From positions 19,272 through 83,271 of the forward strand of contig MU604000.1 of NCBI GenBank assembly GCA_025201845.1: a stretch of 64,000 nt of DNA. Direction: 5' to 3'. The number at the start of each line of letters is the position of its first letter. Position 1 is the first letter of the stretch. The stretch is from Martensiomyces pterosporus. Taxonomy: Eukaryota; Kickxellomycota; Kickxellomycetes; Kickxellales; Kickxellaceae. Both the position numbers and the translations under genes were made by a program. The notes under the pieces were generated by a model. That model was not told the DNA's origin. It worked only from the letters and a program-made list of their open reading frames with translations, and made no database searches. Below are positions 8,278-17,971 of the stretch, piece by piece.

Positions 8278-9519
8278 CTAGTGCAGGCCCTTAATGAACG
8301 TGCCAATGCTGGCGATGGCTTTGGCGCTCTCTGGCCTGTCGGAGAACACTTGGAAGACGTGGTTCATGTCGTCATACGGCTCAAACACCACCAGACCAGG
8401 CGAGCCTGGGTTTTGGTCCCTGATGGCTGTATACAGGTCGGTGATGTCATCCACCAGCAGTTCCTTTGCGCCAGCTTGAATCAGCGTGGGAGCGAAGCCC
8501 TTGAAGCTGCCGTTGATGGGAGACACCAGCGGGTCAGCCATCTCCCTCCTCATCTGCTCAGTGAGCGGGCAGCCAGGCGCATAGAACATGCGCGCATACG
8601 ACAGAGGCGAGGTGATGGGTTGCATGACGAGGTAGTCGTACTCCTTGTTGCGCTCCAGACTCGCCTTTGTAGTGACAAGATCACCCCATGGGGAAAGCAG
8701 CACAAGACCGCCTGGCTGCGGGATCCCAATAAGGCGGGCCAGGTGCACAAACGCCAGCCCCAGATGCGCACCAGCGCTATCTCCAGCAACGACGATGTTC
8801 TCTGCCTTGAACCCCTGGTCTGTCAGATACACATATGCAATAAGCACGTCGTGCACATGCGCAGGGAACGGGTGCTTGGGAGTCAGCCGATAGTCGATTG
8901 GAATGACGCGTGCCTGGGACTCCTTGGAAATGCTTCCGGCCAAGGAGCGGTGGCTTGCTGGGCTGCCGATGACATACCCACCGCCATGGAGGTAGACCAC
9001 AATGCGCTCGTCATCGTGCACGGGCTTGCATGCAAGCAGAGTGTCCTTGCCGCGTGTGTGCTTTGCCAGTGCATCCAAGGCCTCGGTTGCCGCTACAACC
9101 TCGCACCCGATTGTTCGCTCGAGTCCCTCGCCTGTCCTGTCAGCCTCCGCAAGCTTGACCAGAGCCTCCCGCGCCACACCAGCCGCCGCAAACCTGCGCA
9201 CGTCGATGTCAACAGAGCGGACAGGGATGTTGAAGGCGCGGTACAGGCCCTTCTCTTCGGGAAGCTGGGTCTCCTGCAGACCCTTTGCGCGCATGGTTGA
9301 TGTCAAAGCGTAGATGTCCAGATCCTCGATCCCGTCATCGTTCTTGAGCTGGGGCATCCCGTGCGAGATGAAGTAGTTCATGATATCGCGGCGCACCTGG
9401 AACTTCAGGTCCCAGCTTGGCAGCCGGGGGCCATGCCAGTAGTACTCGAACGTCGACTTGGCTGTCACTGTCGAGATCACATAAGCCGCATATGCGATGT
9501 CAGAGATGGGAGGCGCCAT
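8278..9519 (-). CDS. Alpha/beta hydrolase, hormone-sensitive-lipase (HSL) family esterase
   Basis: 413 residues, intron-free. The HSL signature is intact: oxyanion-hole HGGGYVIG near residue 177 and the nucleophile elbow GDSAGAHLG near residue 245 (Ser in GDSAG). A likely catalytic Asp lies near 355 (LLVDDITDL) and the His in DDMNHVF near 385. Fungal relatives are carboxylesterases, sterol deacetylases (Say1-like) and secondary-metabolite esterases; the substrate cannot be read from sequence. The N-terminal 60 residues (ISDIAYAAYVISTVTAK, then WDLKFQVRRDIM) resemble the membrane-proximal region of fungal HSL-like proteins. A TATA-like box lies 144-152 bases upstream. It is divergently arranged with WSS1. 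Confidence 0.88.
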   Translation of the reverse strand: MAPPISDIAYAAYVISTVTAKSTFEYYWHGPRLPSWDLKFQVRRDIMNYFISHGMPQLKNDDGIEDLDIYALTSTMRAKGLQETQLPEEKGLYRAFNIPVRSVDIDVRRFAAAGVAREALVKLAEADRTGEGLERTIGCEVVAATEALDALAKHTRGKDTLLACKPVHDDERIVVYLHGGGYVIGSPASHRSLAGSISKESQARVIPIDYRLTPKHPFPAHVHDVLIAYVYLTDQGFKAENIVVAGDSAGAHLGLAFVHLARLIGIPQPGGLVLLSPWGDLVTTKASLERNKEYDYLVMQPITSPLSYARMFYAPGCPLTEQMRREMADPLVSPINGSFKGFAPTLIQAGAKELLVDDITDLYTAIRDQNPGSPGLVVFEPYDDMNHVFQVFSDRPESAKAIASIGTFIKGLH

Positions 9520-9881
9520 TCTTGATAGTGGTACAGAAAAGCGGAAGAAATACAGACAGAGCAGCAGGAAACAGAGCGCAGGCGGTGTTGGTTATGTAAG
9601 TGCGACAGTGATGTCGTCTCTGAAGCTCGGCGCGTGATGGGAGAGAAATACTATTGCGGGGTCTTTTTATAGCGCCTGCCCATAAATGCCACTCGGCCGC
9701 TGCGGCTGTGCCTGAGCACCATCCATGGCCCGTGCTGTTCGTAAGCTGACTAATGGCGGTGCTTGCTTTGCGTCATCATCCTGCCACTCCTCGTCTTTTA
9801 TCAGCTAGCACAAACAGTGAAACCGGCGCCTGTCAGTTTCGCGTGTTTCTCTTTCTAGAAACTAGCCAAAAACATAAGGGC
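9520..9881. promoter_or_regulatory. Divergent promoter region, esterase / WSS1
   Basis: A 362-base spacer between start codons pointing away from each other. It holds TATAAAAAG on the minus strand at 9663-9671, serving the esterase. No clear TATA element is seen on the WSS1 side. Confidence 0.5.
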
Positions 9882-10664
9882 ATGGCAAACAAGTTCATTG
9901 GAAACGTCGTAGAGCTCAAGAAGCAGCCGTACTCGGAAGAGGCGCTCTCCATGCTCCAACGCATCACAGCACAGGTGCGGCCGGTGATGCAGTCTCGCAG
10001 CTGGAGAGTGGCGACACTATGCGAGTTTTATCCAAGAGACGCTGCCCTCCAGGGCCAGAACATCAATCGCGGCCAGGAAGTTCGCCTCTGCCTCCGCAAC
10101 CCCCACGATCCTTATCAGTTCCTCCGGTTTAACGATGTCCTGGGCACGATGCTGCACGAGCTAGCACACATAGAGCATGGCGCGCATGACGAGAAGTTTT
10201 ACAAGCTTCTCGATGAGCTCAAGAGCGAGACCGAGGGGCTCATGGCGCAGGGATACACAGGCGACGGGTTCTTTTCCATTGGCCTGCGTGTCGGTCTTGG
10301 TCACTCACATAACGCGCCTTGGCACCAGCTCCGCGAAAAGACGCTCAGGGCTGTTGAGGCGCGCCAGAAGAAGCAGATGTTTGCTGCTGGCCCACCACGC
10401 GCACTCGCTGGTGGAGCTGGCAGATCTTCTGGCAGCGACTGGAGGCGATTAGAGACCACCCACTCGCCGGCTCAGATGGCTGCAATCGCCCTGGAGAGGC
10501 GTATGAGGGATGAGAGGCGGTGCGGGGGACCTGTAAATATCGACACCACTCCAAGGAGAAAGCAAAGCACACGTCCCGGCGGAGAGGGCGATGGATGTAT
10601 AGTCATCTCTGATTCGGAGTCTGGGCCAGACCAAGCGAGCGATGCGGTGGTTCTAGACGACTAG
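9882..10664 (+). CDS. WSS1: WLM-domain DNA-dependent metalloprotease (Wss1/SPRTN-like)
   Basis: 260 residues from the ATG at 9882 (MANKFIGNV). An in-frame codon further upstream exists but would add a non-conserved leader. The zinc-protease motif HELAHIEHGAHD (HExxHxxxxxHD) is near residues 92-103. Flanking WLM landmarks are present: SRSWRVATLCEFYP, NRGQEVRLCLR and TMLHELAH. Wss1 proteases degrade DNA-protein crosslinks with SUMO and Cdc48. The C-terminus ends in two hydrophobic-acidic stretches, GCIVISDSES and DAVVLDD, that fit SUMO-interaction motifs. I see no obvious Cdc48-binding SHP box, though the middle is low in complexity. Family identity is firm. Confidence 0.93.
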   Translation: MANKFIGNVVELKKQPYSEEALSMLQRITAQVRPVMQSRSWRVATLCEFYPRDAALQGQNINRGQEVRLCLRNPHDPYQFLRFNDVLGTMLHELAHIEHGAHDEKFYKLLDELKSETEGLMAQGYTGDGFFSIGLRVGLGHSHNAPWHQLREKTLRAVEARQKKQMFAAGPPRALAGGAGRSSGSDWRRLETTHSPAQMAAIALERRMRDERRCGGPVNIDTTPRRKQSTRPGGEGDGCIVISDSESGPDQASDAVVLDD

Positions 10665-11074
10665 CTCCATTCACAACCAACGGGACCCATGTACTTTACA
10701 TTAGCACCCCTCTCTCGCTAGTTTGATGTGCATATGACATAGGGCTTGCTATCTGTGTCAGTAGCGGATGCATGGAGTATATGGCGCATGCGCTTTTGAT
10801 AAGCACGCCAATGACATCCATCGGAGCCCCACGCTGCTCGCCTTCACACCTCCCCTTTTGCAGGCGAGCACAAGGGATGACAGCATTGGCAAATGCCAGC
10901 TACTTGGCACTCAAAATGTTTCGATAGTGCTTGGTCTAGACCCGACGCAAGACTTGCCGAGTTCTCTTTTGTGCTCCAGGCAATGGCCTCTATTGGAATT
11001 TGCTTGGCGCCTTGTGCCTCTTCCCTTTGCTGCTCTGCCTTCGTTTTTATATATTTATCTTTTTTAAAGCGCAC
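10665..11074. other. Intergenic between WSS1 and the mariner relic
   Basis: No ORF of interest. An AT-rich run with TATATATTTA near 11048-11058 precedes the mariner-derived ORF. I looked for terminal inverted repeats of the transposon here and could not identify any with confidence. Confidence 0.4.
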
Positions 11075-11461
11075 ATGGAAGAAATCGACTACTCAAGAGT
11101 CCAGATACGCACAATCATCCTGTATCTGTACTCAACCGGGAAGACGGCAGCAGAGATCCATGCAGAGCTGGAGCATAGCATGCACGGGAACCCACCCTCG
11201 TTAGCAACGGTGAATAGGTGGGTGCAGCGCTTCCGTACCGAGAACTATGGCATCGAAGACGAGCCTAAATCGGGTCGTCCATCGCTCGAAATCGGCCCGC
11301 TTTATGGCGACCGCTTGCGCGCGTATGTGGAGGAAAACCCAAATGCATCGCTGAGGGAGCTCGCCAGGTTTGCGGGCTGCTCAATGACCACAGTGGGCAG
11401 TGTGATGCACGACGAGCTCGGCTATACTAAAACGAAGTCGAAGTGGGTTGCAAAGCGTTAG
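11075..11461 (+). pseudogene. Mariner-type transposase N-terminal DNA-binding domain (HTH-only ORF)
   Basis: 128 residues from ATG at 11075. It carries the two helix-turn-helix modules of mariner/Tc1 (IS630 superfamily) transposases: GKTAAEIHAEL with PSLATVNRWVQRFRTENY, the linker DEPKSGRPS, then NASLRELARFAGCSMTTV with SKWVAKR. In intact mariners the linker after the WV motif leads into the DDE catalytic domain; here a TAG at 11459 ends the frame. Catalytic-domain remnants continue in a different frame downstream. It is either a dead element whose first part is still open or a domesticated DNA-binding protein. The open 128 codons do not by themselves prove selection. Confidence 0.75.
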
Positions 11462-11655
11462 GCTCCAATCAAGGCAGAAAAAACAAGTGTGTCGAGCTCA
11501 GCGAATGCTTACTCGCAAAGTGCAGTGACCTAAGCAACAGAGCAGACTGAGATACAGCCACTGGCGATGAGACCTGGATGCGTTGCCACGACCCGCAAAT
11601 CGGCCCAGCAGGCAAGGAAAGGCACACACTAGACATGCACTGGCAAGTAGCATGC
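11462..11655 (+). pseudogene. Decayed mariner transposase catalytic-domain fragment
   Basis: In a shifted frame relative to the HTH ORF the translation reads KCVELSECLLAKCSDL, one stop at 11548, then DTATGDETWMRCHDPQ. TGDETW is the hallmark around the first catalytic Asp of mariner DD34D transposases, and RVELCExLL-like and DPxxxxxxxE segments flank it in intact enzymes. Homology fades after about 11650; the second and third catalytic Asp are not found. It therefore continues the element at 11075 with at least one frameshift, one internal stop and a missing 3' half. Confidence 0.65.
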
Positions 11656-11810
11656 TGCCGAGTGCCCTGATCCAGCTGCAGGCGAGTGGAGACAGGCGGG
11701 GAAAATAGTCGCTTCCAAACTAGCATTTGCAGTTTCATGTAGCCCCCGTATAGCCGAGTCCCGCGCTTTCTCAGCAATAAAAGCAGCGCTTCAAGCCAAC
11801 ACACCATCAT

Positions 11811-11818
11811 TCACGTGA
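11811..11818. promoter_or_regulatory. TCACGTGA palindrome upstream of COG1
   Basis: An 8-base perfect palindrome containing CACGTG, 138 bases before the preferred COG1 start codon. It fits a bHLH (Cbf1/USF-like) site; only the sequence match supports it. Confidence 0.35.
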
Positions 11819-11955
11819 CCCTCCCAAACACCTCACTACGTGTCCAGAAAGTACTTGCGGCCAACATGGCAGCAGTTTTCGGCTGGGCCCAGCAGCATGC
11901 AACCGCCTTTTTGTTTCTTCCGCTCTCTACTTTACTCTCTCATACCACCACTGCC

Positions 11956-14900
11956 ATGTCCTGGCTGCAGAGGGGCCTCTTCTCCATGAGAAGGAGGAGC
12001 GACTCTCAGTCAAAGGAAGACGAAAGCAAAACACATTCGCCCGAAGACACAGCAGCGGAGAAACCAGCGACCTCGGCATCAGCACAAGCACAAGCACAAG
12101 AACAGACACAAGCGAGAGCAGAAGGCAGCTATGGCGGCTCACATGCCAGCAACAGCAAGAAGCAGCTGGTTGCAGACTCAGGGCTGCTTGACGAACATAT
12201 CGAGGATGTGGACGGACTTTTTGCCAAGCTGAGCATCGTGGAAATGCGCCAGTACGAGCAGCTTCTGCAAGGGAGAATCGAAAACACGCAAAAGCAGATG
12301 CGCAAAGTGGCTGGTGAGCATTATCCAGAGCTCATCAACGCAGCAGACTCAGTGGTCACCATGGACGCGTCGTCAGCTAGCGTCAGCATGCGCCTCAGCA
12401 ACTTGAGGCACATGCTCGAGGAAACCAAGACAGCTGCGGGTCTTTCGGAAGACTCGGCAGAAAAAATGGCCAAACACGGCGAACCGGCGCGCGGAGTGGC
12501 CGAGTTTGGCGAGCAGCAACAGCAGAGGCAGAGACAGCAGGATAGCCTCCAAGCCAAAATATATTCGATCGCAGCTCAAGTCAAGGTTCTGGTCGATACG
12601 CCAGAGCAGATCTGGAAGGCGCTTGAGTCTCAGCGGTTTCTGCAGGCCACGCTACTGTATCTGATTGCGGGCGAGATTCATGAAAGGCTGTGCGAGCAGT
12701 CTCGTTTGATGTCGCCCTCTGCAAGTCAAAGTGCTGCTGCTGCCCTGGACGACCAGAGCATCGTTGACCCGCTTCTGGCTTTTCCTGTCATCGAGCGGCA
12801 GTGGGTGTCGGTGGCGCCGTTCCGCGAGCAAATCATGGCTAAAGCGCACCAGCTGCTCGCATCCACGGAAGACGTGTCGATTGAGGCTTTTATGAGCTCA
12901 ATATGTGCCATCACTCTCCTTGAGGATGTTGATGCGGAGACAGCGTGCACGATCTTCCTCTCTCACCGTGGCGAGGCTCTGAGGCCGCTGCTCGACAATG
13001 TGGCAGCAAGGTTTGGCACGTCAGAGGAGAGTGCCGACCGCTTGGATACTGCACTTCAAGAGCTACTTGGCCGAATCCGCCAGGTACTGACGGACTATGT
13101 GGTTATATTTGGCGTCCCCGACGACCGTGCCGTCGGGTGGGAGGTCGAGAGCAAGCACCGCAGACAGCATAACCAGCACCTGGCGCTGGGCCAGCAGGAT
13201 GGACACGGCCAGCAGCGGAAGTATGCATCGTGGATGCTCACTACGCTGGCGAGCATATCGGCGGATACAGACCTGCCAGTGCCGCCATCTCTACAGCCTC
13301 TTTGGCACGGCCGCGATGACGGGCAGCAGCAGCTGTCAGCAGCAGGCCAGGCTGGAGGCGTCGATGCCTCAGAGAAGCGGAGGTCAGAGATGCACAATAT
13401 GAAATCGCGGCGTCGCAAGTCGTCGATTGCTGGATCGGTGATCTCGTCCACTATTCCGGCAAGCCCAATGTCAATATCGGCAGCGGCCGAGGGCCACATG
13501 GCTGACTCGAAATTCAGCCCTTCGTCGGCGGCCACCCGCTCGGGGAACGCTGGGCACGGACACACCTTTAGCTCGCCAGCAGTGCCGCTTGCTGGCGCTC
13601 ACATCAATGGCGAGTTCAGCCAGCCATGGACAGCCAGCGCACGTCGCGGAACACATACAAGCGGTGTGTTTATGGTGGCAAAGTACCTGCCTGAAGAGAT
13701 TGCGCAGTTCAAGCCTCCGTTGCCCCGAGTCCTAGACATCGATATGATGCAGCCCGACAGCGAATCTCTGAATGAAGCGGACGAAGACATAGTCAGCCTA
13801 GAGTACTATATGAGGGACGCCAAGGCTCTTCTCAGAGCTCTCGCTGCACAGGTCCAGCCTTCTCTCGAGCGTGTGGCCAGGCATGCGCTGGATATCTGGT
13901 GGCGCGATATGATGGCCAGCATAGAGGAGTCGGTTTCGGCGGCGGTCAGCAGCCAAGTGCAGAGCGTGGCTGACGCGGCGCATATCGGCTCGAGCATCCA
14001 TGGCTGGGAGACATCTGGCAACAAGAGCTGGACGCGCGGGTTCTCGTGGACAACGATTGCGTCAAACGCAGTGCTGATAAGCGGCGCATCTGGAGGATCC
14101 CTCTATGGATCGGTCATTGAGCCGCTGCTTCAACAGCGCGCCCGCGAGCTGCAGTTTGCTGCAGTGGACTTGGCTCTCTCGTCGCCAGAGGCATTCCTAC
14201 AGAATGCCGACGTGTCTGACATCCTTTCGGGCCATCTGCCGTGGCGCCCGTTCGCACTGGATACCGGCGGCATGCTAGCGCAGGAGCACTTTGCGGTTGA
14301 TCCATTTGGGCATGTGCAGACGGCTACCACACCCAGCACAGCAGCACTTTGGCGCAATAAGAGCACATCGTCGTTGTTTGGCTTTACTGAAAAGCCTGCT
14401 GACCCAGCAACAGGCAGCACAGTGGACCAGTTTGTCGCCGAGGTTCAAGGTGGATTGGAGTTCCTGCCAGTGCCAGTGCGGTCGCTAGGCAATGGCATTA
14501 GCGGGGCGCTGCTGCTGGCGTGGCGTGATGGGGATGTGTGGTGGCGGCAGATGAACGGCGCAGCAGCACTGCCCGAAGCGCTTGTGTGTGCCAGGTATTT
14601 TGTTGGCCAGTGGAGTGCGATGGCGGATCGGCTGGCGCAGTGGGGTGCTGGCGCGATTAGTCAGGCACAGGAGGCAACTGCCGCAGGCAACTGGGCAGCT
14701 GGCGCAGTAGAGCCTGATGGCGGCGCGGAGCACATGCCGTACGAGGTTGTCCTGTGCATCAAGGGTGCATGGGCGATGGCTGTCCTAGCAGAGGTTGCAC
14801 ACGACGTCCTTGCTACTGACACCGTGCTCATGCGCGAGTGCTGGAAGCAGCTCGGCCTGAGCACTGATGCCCTCGCCCAAAAGCTGCAGGCTGTTGGGCG

Positions 14901-15531
14901 GGATCTGATGGAGCCTTGGTTCGCATATCTGGGCACGAGCATGGCGCACACATGGGCCACAGAGTTTGATGCGCTCTACTACAGGATCCCCGAGGCGCTG
15001 CAGCGGGATGTTGGCGCTACACACCACGACATTGTCCGTGCATGGCTGGCGTCGTCAAGCACATCCAGCTTTGGCGGAGCGAGTGCCGGTGTTGGCGTGT
15101 GGCCAGCACGCTATGCTGCTTTGCGTCGAATTGCAGCCACTACAGCACCCCAGCAGCGGGCGCCAGGGGCACGCCATCCAGGCAGCCCATCGGCCGGTGT
15201 GGCAGTCCAGTGTCTTGCAATGAGGCTCCGGGCACAGATCCAGGCAGTCGCTGGCCTAAGCACGCTTATTGCAGACCGCGGGGAAATGGAGCAGAGAGTT
15301 GGGCGGGCACTTGCACAGGCAATGCATGCCACCGTCAGCGCCAAGCAGAAGGGAGCGGCGGCGGCTGCTGCACCGGGTGGATCCATGGCAGCAACGGAGT
15401 GGGACAGCGAGCAGCTGCTTGCGGATGTTCAGTTCATGCAGCGCCTGCTTTCTGACACGGACACTGACGAGTCATACTCCCCGCTGCTCTCCCTGCTCGC
15501 CGAAGGCGGGGAGGCAGCAGCAGGAGCTTAG
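11956..15531 (+). CDS. COG1: Conserved oligomeric Golgi complex subunit 1
   Basis: 1191 residues from ATG at 11956 (MSWLQRGLF); an earlier in-frame ATG at 11815 would add 47 unconserved residues. COG1 is part of the lobe A tether that catches retrograde vesicles at the cis-Golgi. The diagnostic N-terminal helical region lies at about residues 75-160: DVDGLFAKLSIVEMRQYEQ, then a heptad-rich stretch ending in HYPELINAADSVVTMD. It continues with IAAQVKVLVDTPEQIWKAL and FLQATLLYLIAGEIHE. It is longer than human COG1 (about 980) because of low-complexity insertions, notably the Ser/Ala/Gly-rich stretch around 450-560. No intron. Identity rests mainly on the N-terminal third. Confidence 0.85.
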   Translation: MSWLQRGLFSMRRRSDSQSKEDESKTHSPEDTAAEKPATSASAQAQAQEQTQARAEGSYGGSHASNSKKQLVADSGLLDEHIEDVDGLFAKLSIVEMRQYEQLLQGRIENTQKQMRKVAGEHYPELINAADSVVTMDASSASVSMRLSNLRHMLEETKTAAGLSEDSAEKMAKHGEPARGVAEFGEQQQQRQRQQDSLQAKIYSIAAQVKVLVDTPEQIWKALESQRFLQATLLYLIAGEIHERLCEQSRLMSPSASQSAAAALDDQSIVDPLLAFPVIERQWVSVAPFREQIMAKAHQLLASTEDVSIEAFMSSICAITLLEDVDAETACTIFLSHRGEALRPLLDNVAARFGTSEESADRLDTALQELLGRIRQVLTDYVVIFGVPDDRAVGWEVESKHRRQHNQHLALGQQDGHGQQRKYASWMLTTLASISADTDLPVPPSLQPLWHGRDDGQQQLSAAGQAGGVDASEKRRSEMHNMKSRRRKSSIAGSVISSTIPASPMSISAAAEGHMADSKFSPSSAATRSGNAGHGHTFSSPAVPLAGAHINGEFSQPWTASARRGTHTSGVFMVAKYLPEEIAQFKPPLPRVLDIDMMQPDSESLNEADEDIVSLEYYMRDAKALLRALAAQVQPSLERVARHALDIWWRDMMASIEESVSAAVSSQVQSVADAAHIGSSIHGWETSGNKSWTRGFSWTTIASNAVLISGASGGSLYGSVIEPLLQQRARELQFAAVDLALSSPEAFLQNADVSDILSGHLPWRPFALDTGGMLAQEHFAVDPFGHVQTATTPSTAALWRNKSTSSLFGFTEKPADPATGSTVDQFVAEVQGGLEFLPVPVRSLGNGISGALLLAWRDGDVWWRQMNGAAALPEALVCARYFVGQWSAMADRLAQWGAGAISQAQEATAAGNWAAGAVEPDGGAEHMPYEVVLCIKGAWAMAVLAEVAHDVLATDTVLMRECWKQLGLSTDALAQKLQAVGRDLMEPWFAYLGTSMAHTWATEFDALYYRIPEALQRDVGATHHDIVRAWLASSSTSSFGGASAGVGVWPARYAALRRIAATTAPQQRAPGARHPGSPSAGVAVQCLAMRLRAQIQAVAGLSTLIADRGEMEQRVGRALAQAMHATVSAKQKGAAAAAAPGGSMAATEWDSEQLLADVQFMQRLLSDTDTDESYSPLLSLLAEGGEAAAGA

Positions 15532-15788
15532 GCTGGATGGCCTCGGGATAATTCGCTGTGAAAGCGCCCCTGTGGCAGGTGATTGGCTGGAAAATCGCAG
15601 GGCTTCCAAACTTTTTCCTTCTCCCCTGCCCGTCTGCTCGCTGGCCGGCCTGCTGCTGATAACGCATCAGCGCGTCTTTCCTTTTTCTTCTTTCCCCTTG
15701 TCAGCTTTGCTTCAATACACGCGCTTTTCTTTTGTCTACTCACTAAGCACGCTTGGCTGTCTGGGCTGATTTCACACAAGCCGGAACC

Positions 15789-17326
15789 ATGATCTCTTCT
15801 GCTGTCAAGACCTCGCTCCGCGGCGCTGCCTCCAAGCACGCAGCCCGCTCGCTGTCGACCTGGTCCCAGGTGGAGATGGGCCCCCCCGATGCGATTCTCG
15901 GCGTCACCGAGGCCTTCAAGCGCGACACCGACCCCCGCAAGATGAACCTCGGTGTCGGCGCTTATCGCACCGACGAGGGAAAGCCCTACGTCCTCAATGC
16001 TGTCCGTAAGGTACGTACTTTGTGTGTCTTGCCCACATGCCCGCAGCCGTGACGCCGCAACAGGCCGTGGGCAGCGGTTGGAGGGAGCGGGGGCGTGTCT
16101 TGGGTCTGTGACTCAGCTCGGCTTCCTGCAGCCCAGTCTGCGCAGATCAGCTCTGCGCTGGTCGGCTGCAAGCCTGATTTGGGGCGTGGCAGCAGAAAAT
16201 CAGTTCCTTGTGAAATCCGCCTTCCTGTTGCTCACTCGGCACGCTGTTTGCCCCTGTGAATGTGAAAGAAGTGTAGGCCGAGCAGTCGCTGCTTGCCCAG
16301 GGCATCGACAAGGAGTACCTGCCCATCACTGGCCTGGCAAAGTTCACCAGCGCCGCCGCCGAGCTCGCCTACGGCCAGGACAGCTCTGCCCTCGGCCGCC
16401 TGGCCATCACCCAGTCCATCTCCGGCACCGGTGCTCTGCGCATCGGCGGCGCCTTCCTTGAGCGCTTCCACAAGACGCAGCCCGCCATCTACCTGCCCAC
16501 TCCCAGCTGGGGCAACCACGCAGCCATTTTCCGTGACAGCGGCCTCAAGGTCGGCAAGTACCGCTACTTTGACCCCAGCACGAACGGCCTTAACCTCGGT
16601 GCCATGCTCGAGGACATCAAGGCTCTGCCCAAGGGCAGCATCGTTCTTCTGCACGCCTGCGCCCACAACCCCACTGGCGTCGACCCTACCCCGGCTCAGT
16701 GGCAGGAGATCCAAAAGGTCGTTGAGGAGCGCGAGCACCTCGCCTTCTTCGACATGGCGTACCAGGGCTTTGCGTCGGGCGACGCCGATCGCGATGCCGC
16801 TGCCCTGCGCAGCTTTGTTGCCTCGAGCAAGATGCCCGTTGTCCTGTCGCAGTCGTTCGCCAAGAACATGGGTCTGTACGGCGAGCGTGTTGGCACCTTC
16901 AGCGTTGTGGGCGCTGATTCCGCCGAGAGGGACCGCCTGCTCTCGCAGCTCAAGATCATCGTCCGCCCCATGTACTCCAACCCCCCGATCAACGGCGCCC
17001 GCATTGCCGCTGAGGTCCTGACCAACCCCGAGCTCCGTACCGAGTGGCTCGGCGAGGTCAAGAGCATGGCCGACCGCATCATCGGCATGCGCTCTGCTCT
17101 GCGTGGCCGTCTGGAGGAGCTCGGATCGACCAAGCCATGGAGCCACATCACCGACCAGATCGGCATGTTCTGCTACACCGGCCTCAAGCCCGAGCAGGTC
17201 GACCGCCTGGCGCAGGAGTTCCACGTCTACCTCACCCGCGACGGCCGTGTCTCGATGGCTGGAATCACCAGCGGCAACGTCAACCACCTGGCCAAGTCCA
17301 TCCATGAGGTGACCAAGAACGAGTAA
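15789..17326 (+). CDS. AAT1: Aspartate aminotransferase, mitochondrial (two exons)
   Basis: Exon 1 is 15789-16010 and exon 2 is 16277-17326; the 266-base intron starts GTACGT, ends GTGTAG and is phase 0. The joined product is 423 residues, typical for the family. It interconverts aspartate + 2-oxoglutarate and oxaloacetate + glutamate with PLP, in the malate-aspartate shuttle. The N-terminus ([19 protein letters not shown]) is a good mitochondrial presequence. Family landmarks in order: [41 protein letters not shown] and [16 protein letters not shown], where the Lys near residue 270 binds PLP; then [13 protein letters not shown]. The splice joins VRK to AEQSLL, restoring the conserved segment. 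Confidence 0.95.
16011..16276 (+). other. Intron of AAT1
   Basis: Donor GTACGT, acceptor GTGTAG, 266 bases, between codons. It is required to join the two conserved halves of the aminotransferase in one frame. Confidence 0.9.
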
Positions 17327-17803
17327 ACCGCCTCTCTTTTTCTGCCCTGCCTTTCCTGTATACCCTGCTTTTAAAATCCAGCAGCCCGCCAATGCAACTG
17401 ATACAACCACAGGCTCCCGTCCGCTGACCCGCGCTCTTGCTTCGGCCTATTTAGCGCCAACATGATTTTCCTGGGTGGGATGGCGCTGGGGCAATGCAAT
17501 TGGCTGGTGGGCCTGCTGTGTGCTCGGCAAGCCGGCGAGCTGCACAGAAGCCGCAAAGGGCGCCGGCCAAGCTGGAGCGGCTGGGCTCTGGCTCCCGCAG
17601 GGATAGTGGACGAGGAGCGCTGCAGCCAAGGCCCTTTCTCCCTTTCCCTTCTCCACTCTTTCTGTCGAAACAATCACACTTCTCCACTGCTCCTTTTCCT
17701 TGTCTGTAACAAAGACATTCCAATTCCCTCCCTTGCGTGTCGGTCTGCCACTCTTCCCAACCCCTCTCTCTTCTGCTCTTTTCAACTCCCATCTCATTCT
17801 CTA
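17327..17803. other. Promoter and leader region of the vigilin gene
   Basis: The right half is pyrimidine-rich, as expected of a fungal 5' leader. The vigilin reading frame stays open back to 17462, but that stretch lacks conserved sequence. Confidence 0.45.
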
Positions 17804-17933
17804 ATGTCGGACGACTTGTCTCCTGCTGCTCAATTCGCTGCTGCCGCTGCTGCTGCCGCCCAGGCCGACGCTGAGGCTGAGGCCAAGGCTGTTGCTGAGG
17901 CTCAGGCTAAGGCTCAGGCCGAGGCTGACGCCA

Positions 17934-17971
<38 letters not shown>

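Noticed and set aside
16232..17410. 392-codon open frame antisense to the aminotransferase
   Set aside because: It covers exon 2 and part of the intron on the opposite strand, with no motif. It is explained by base composition.
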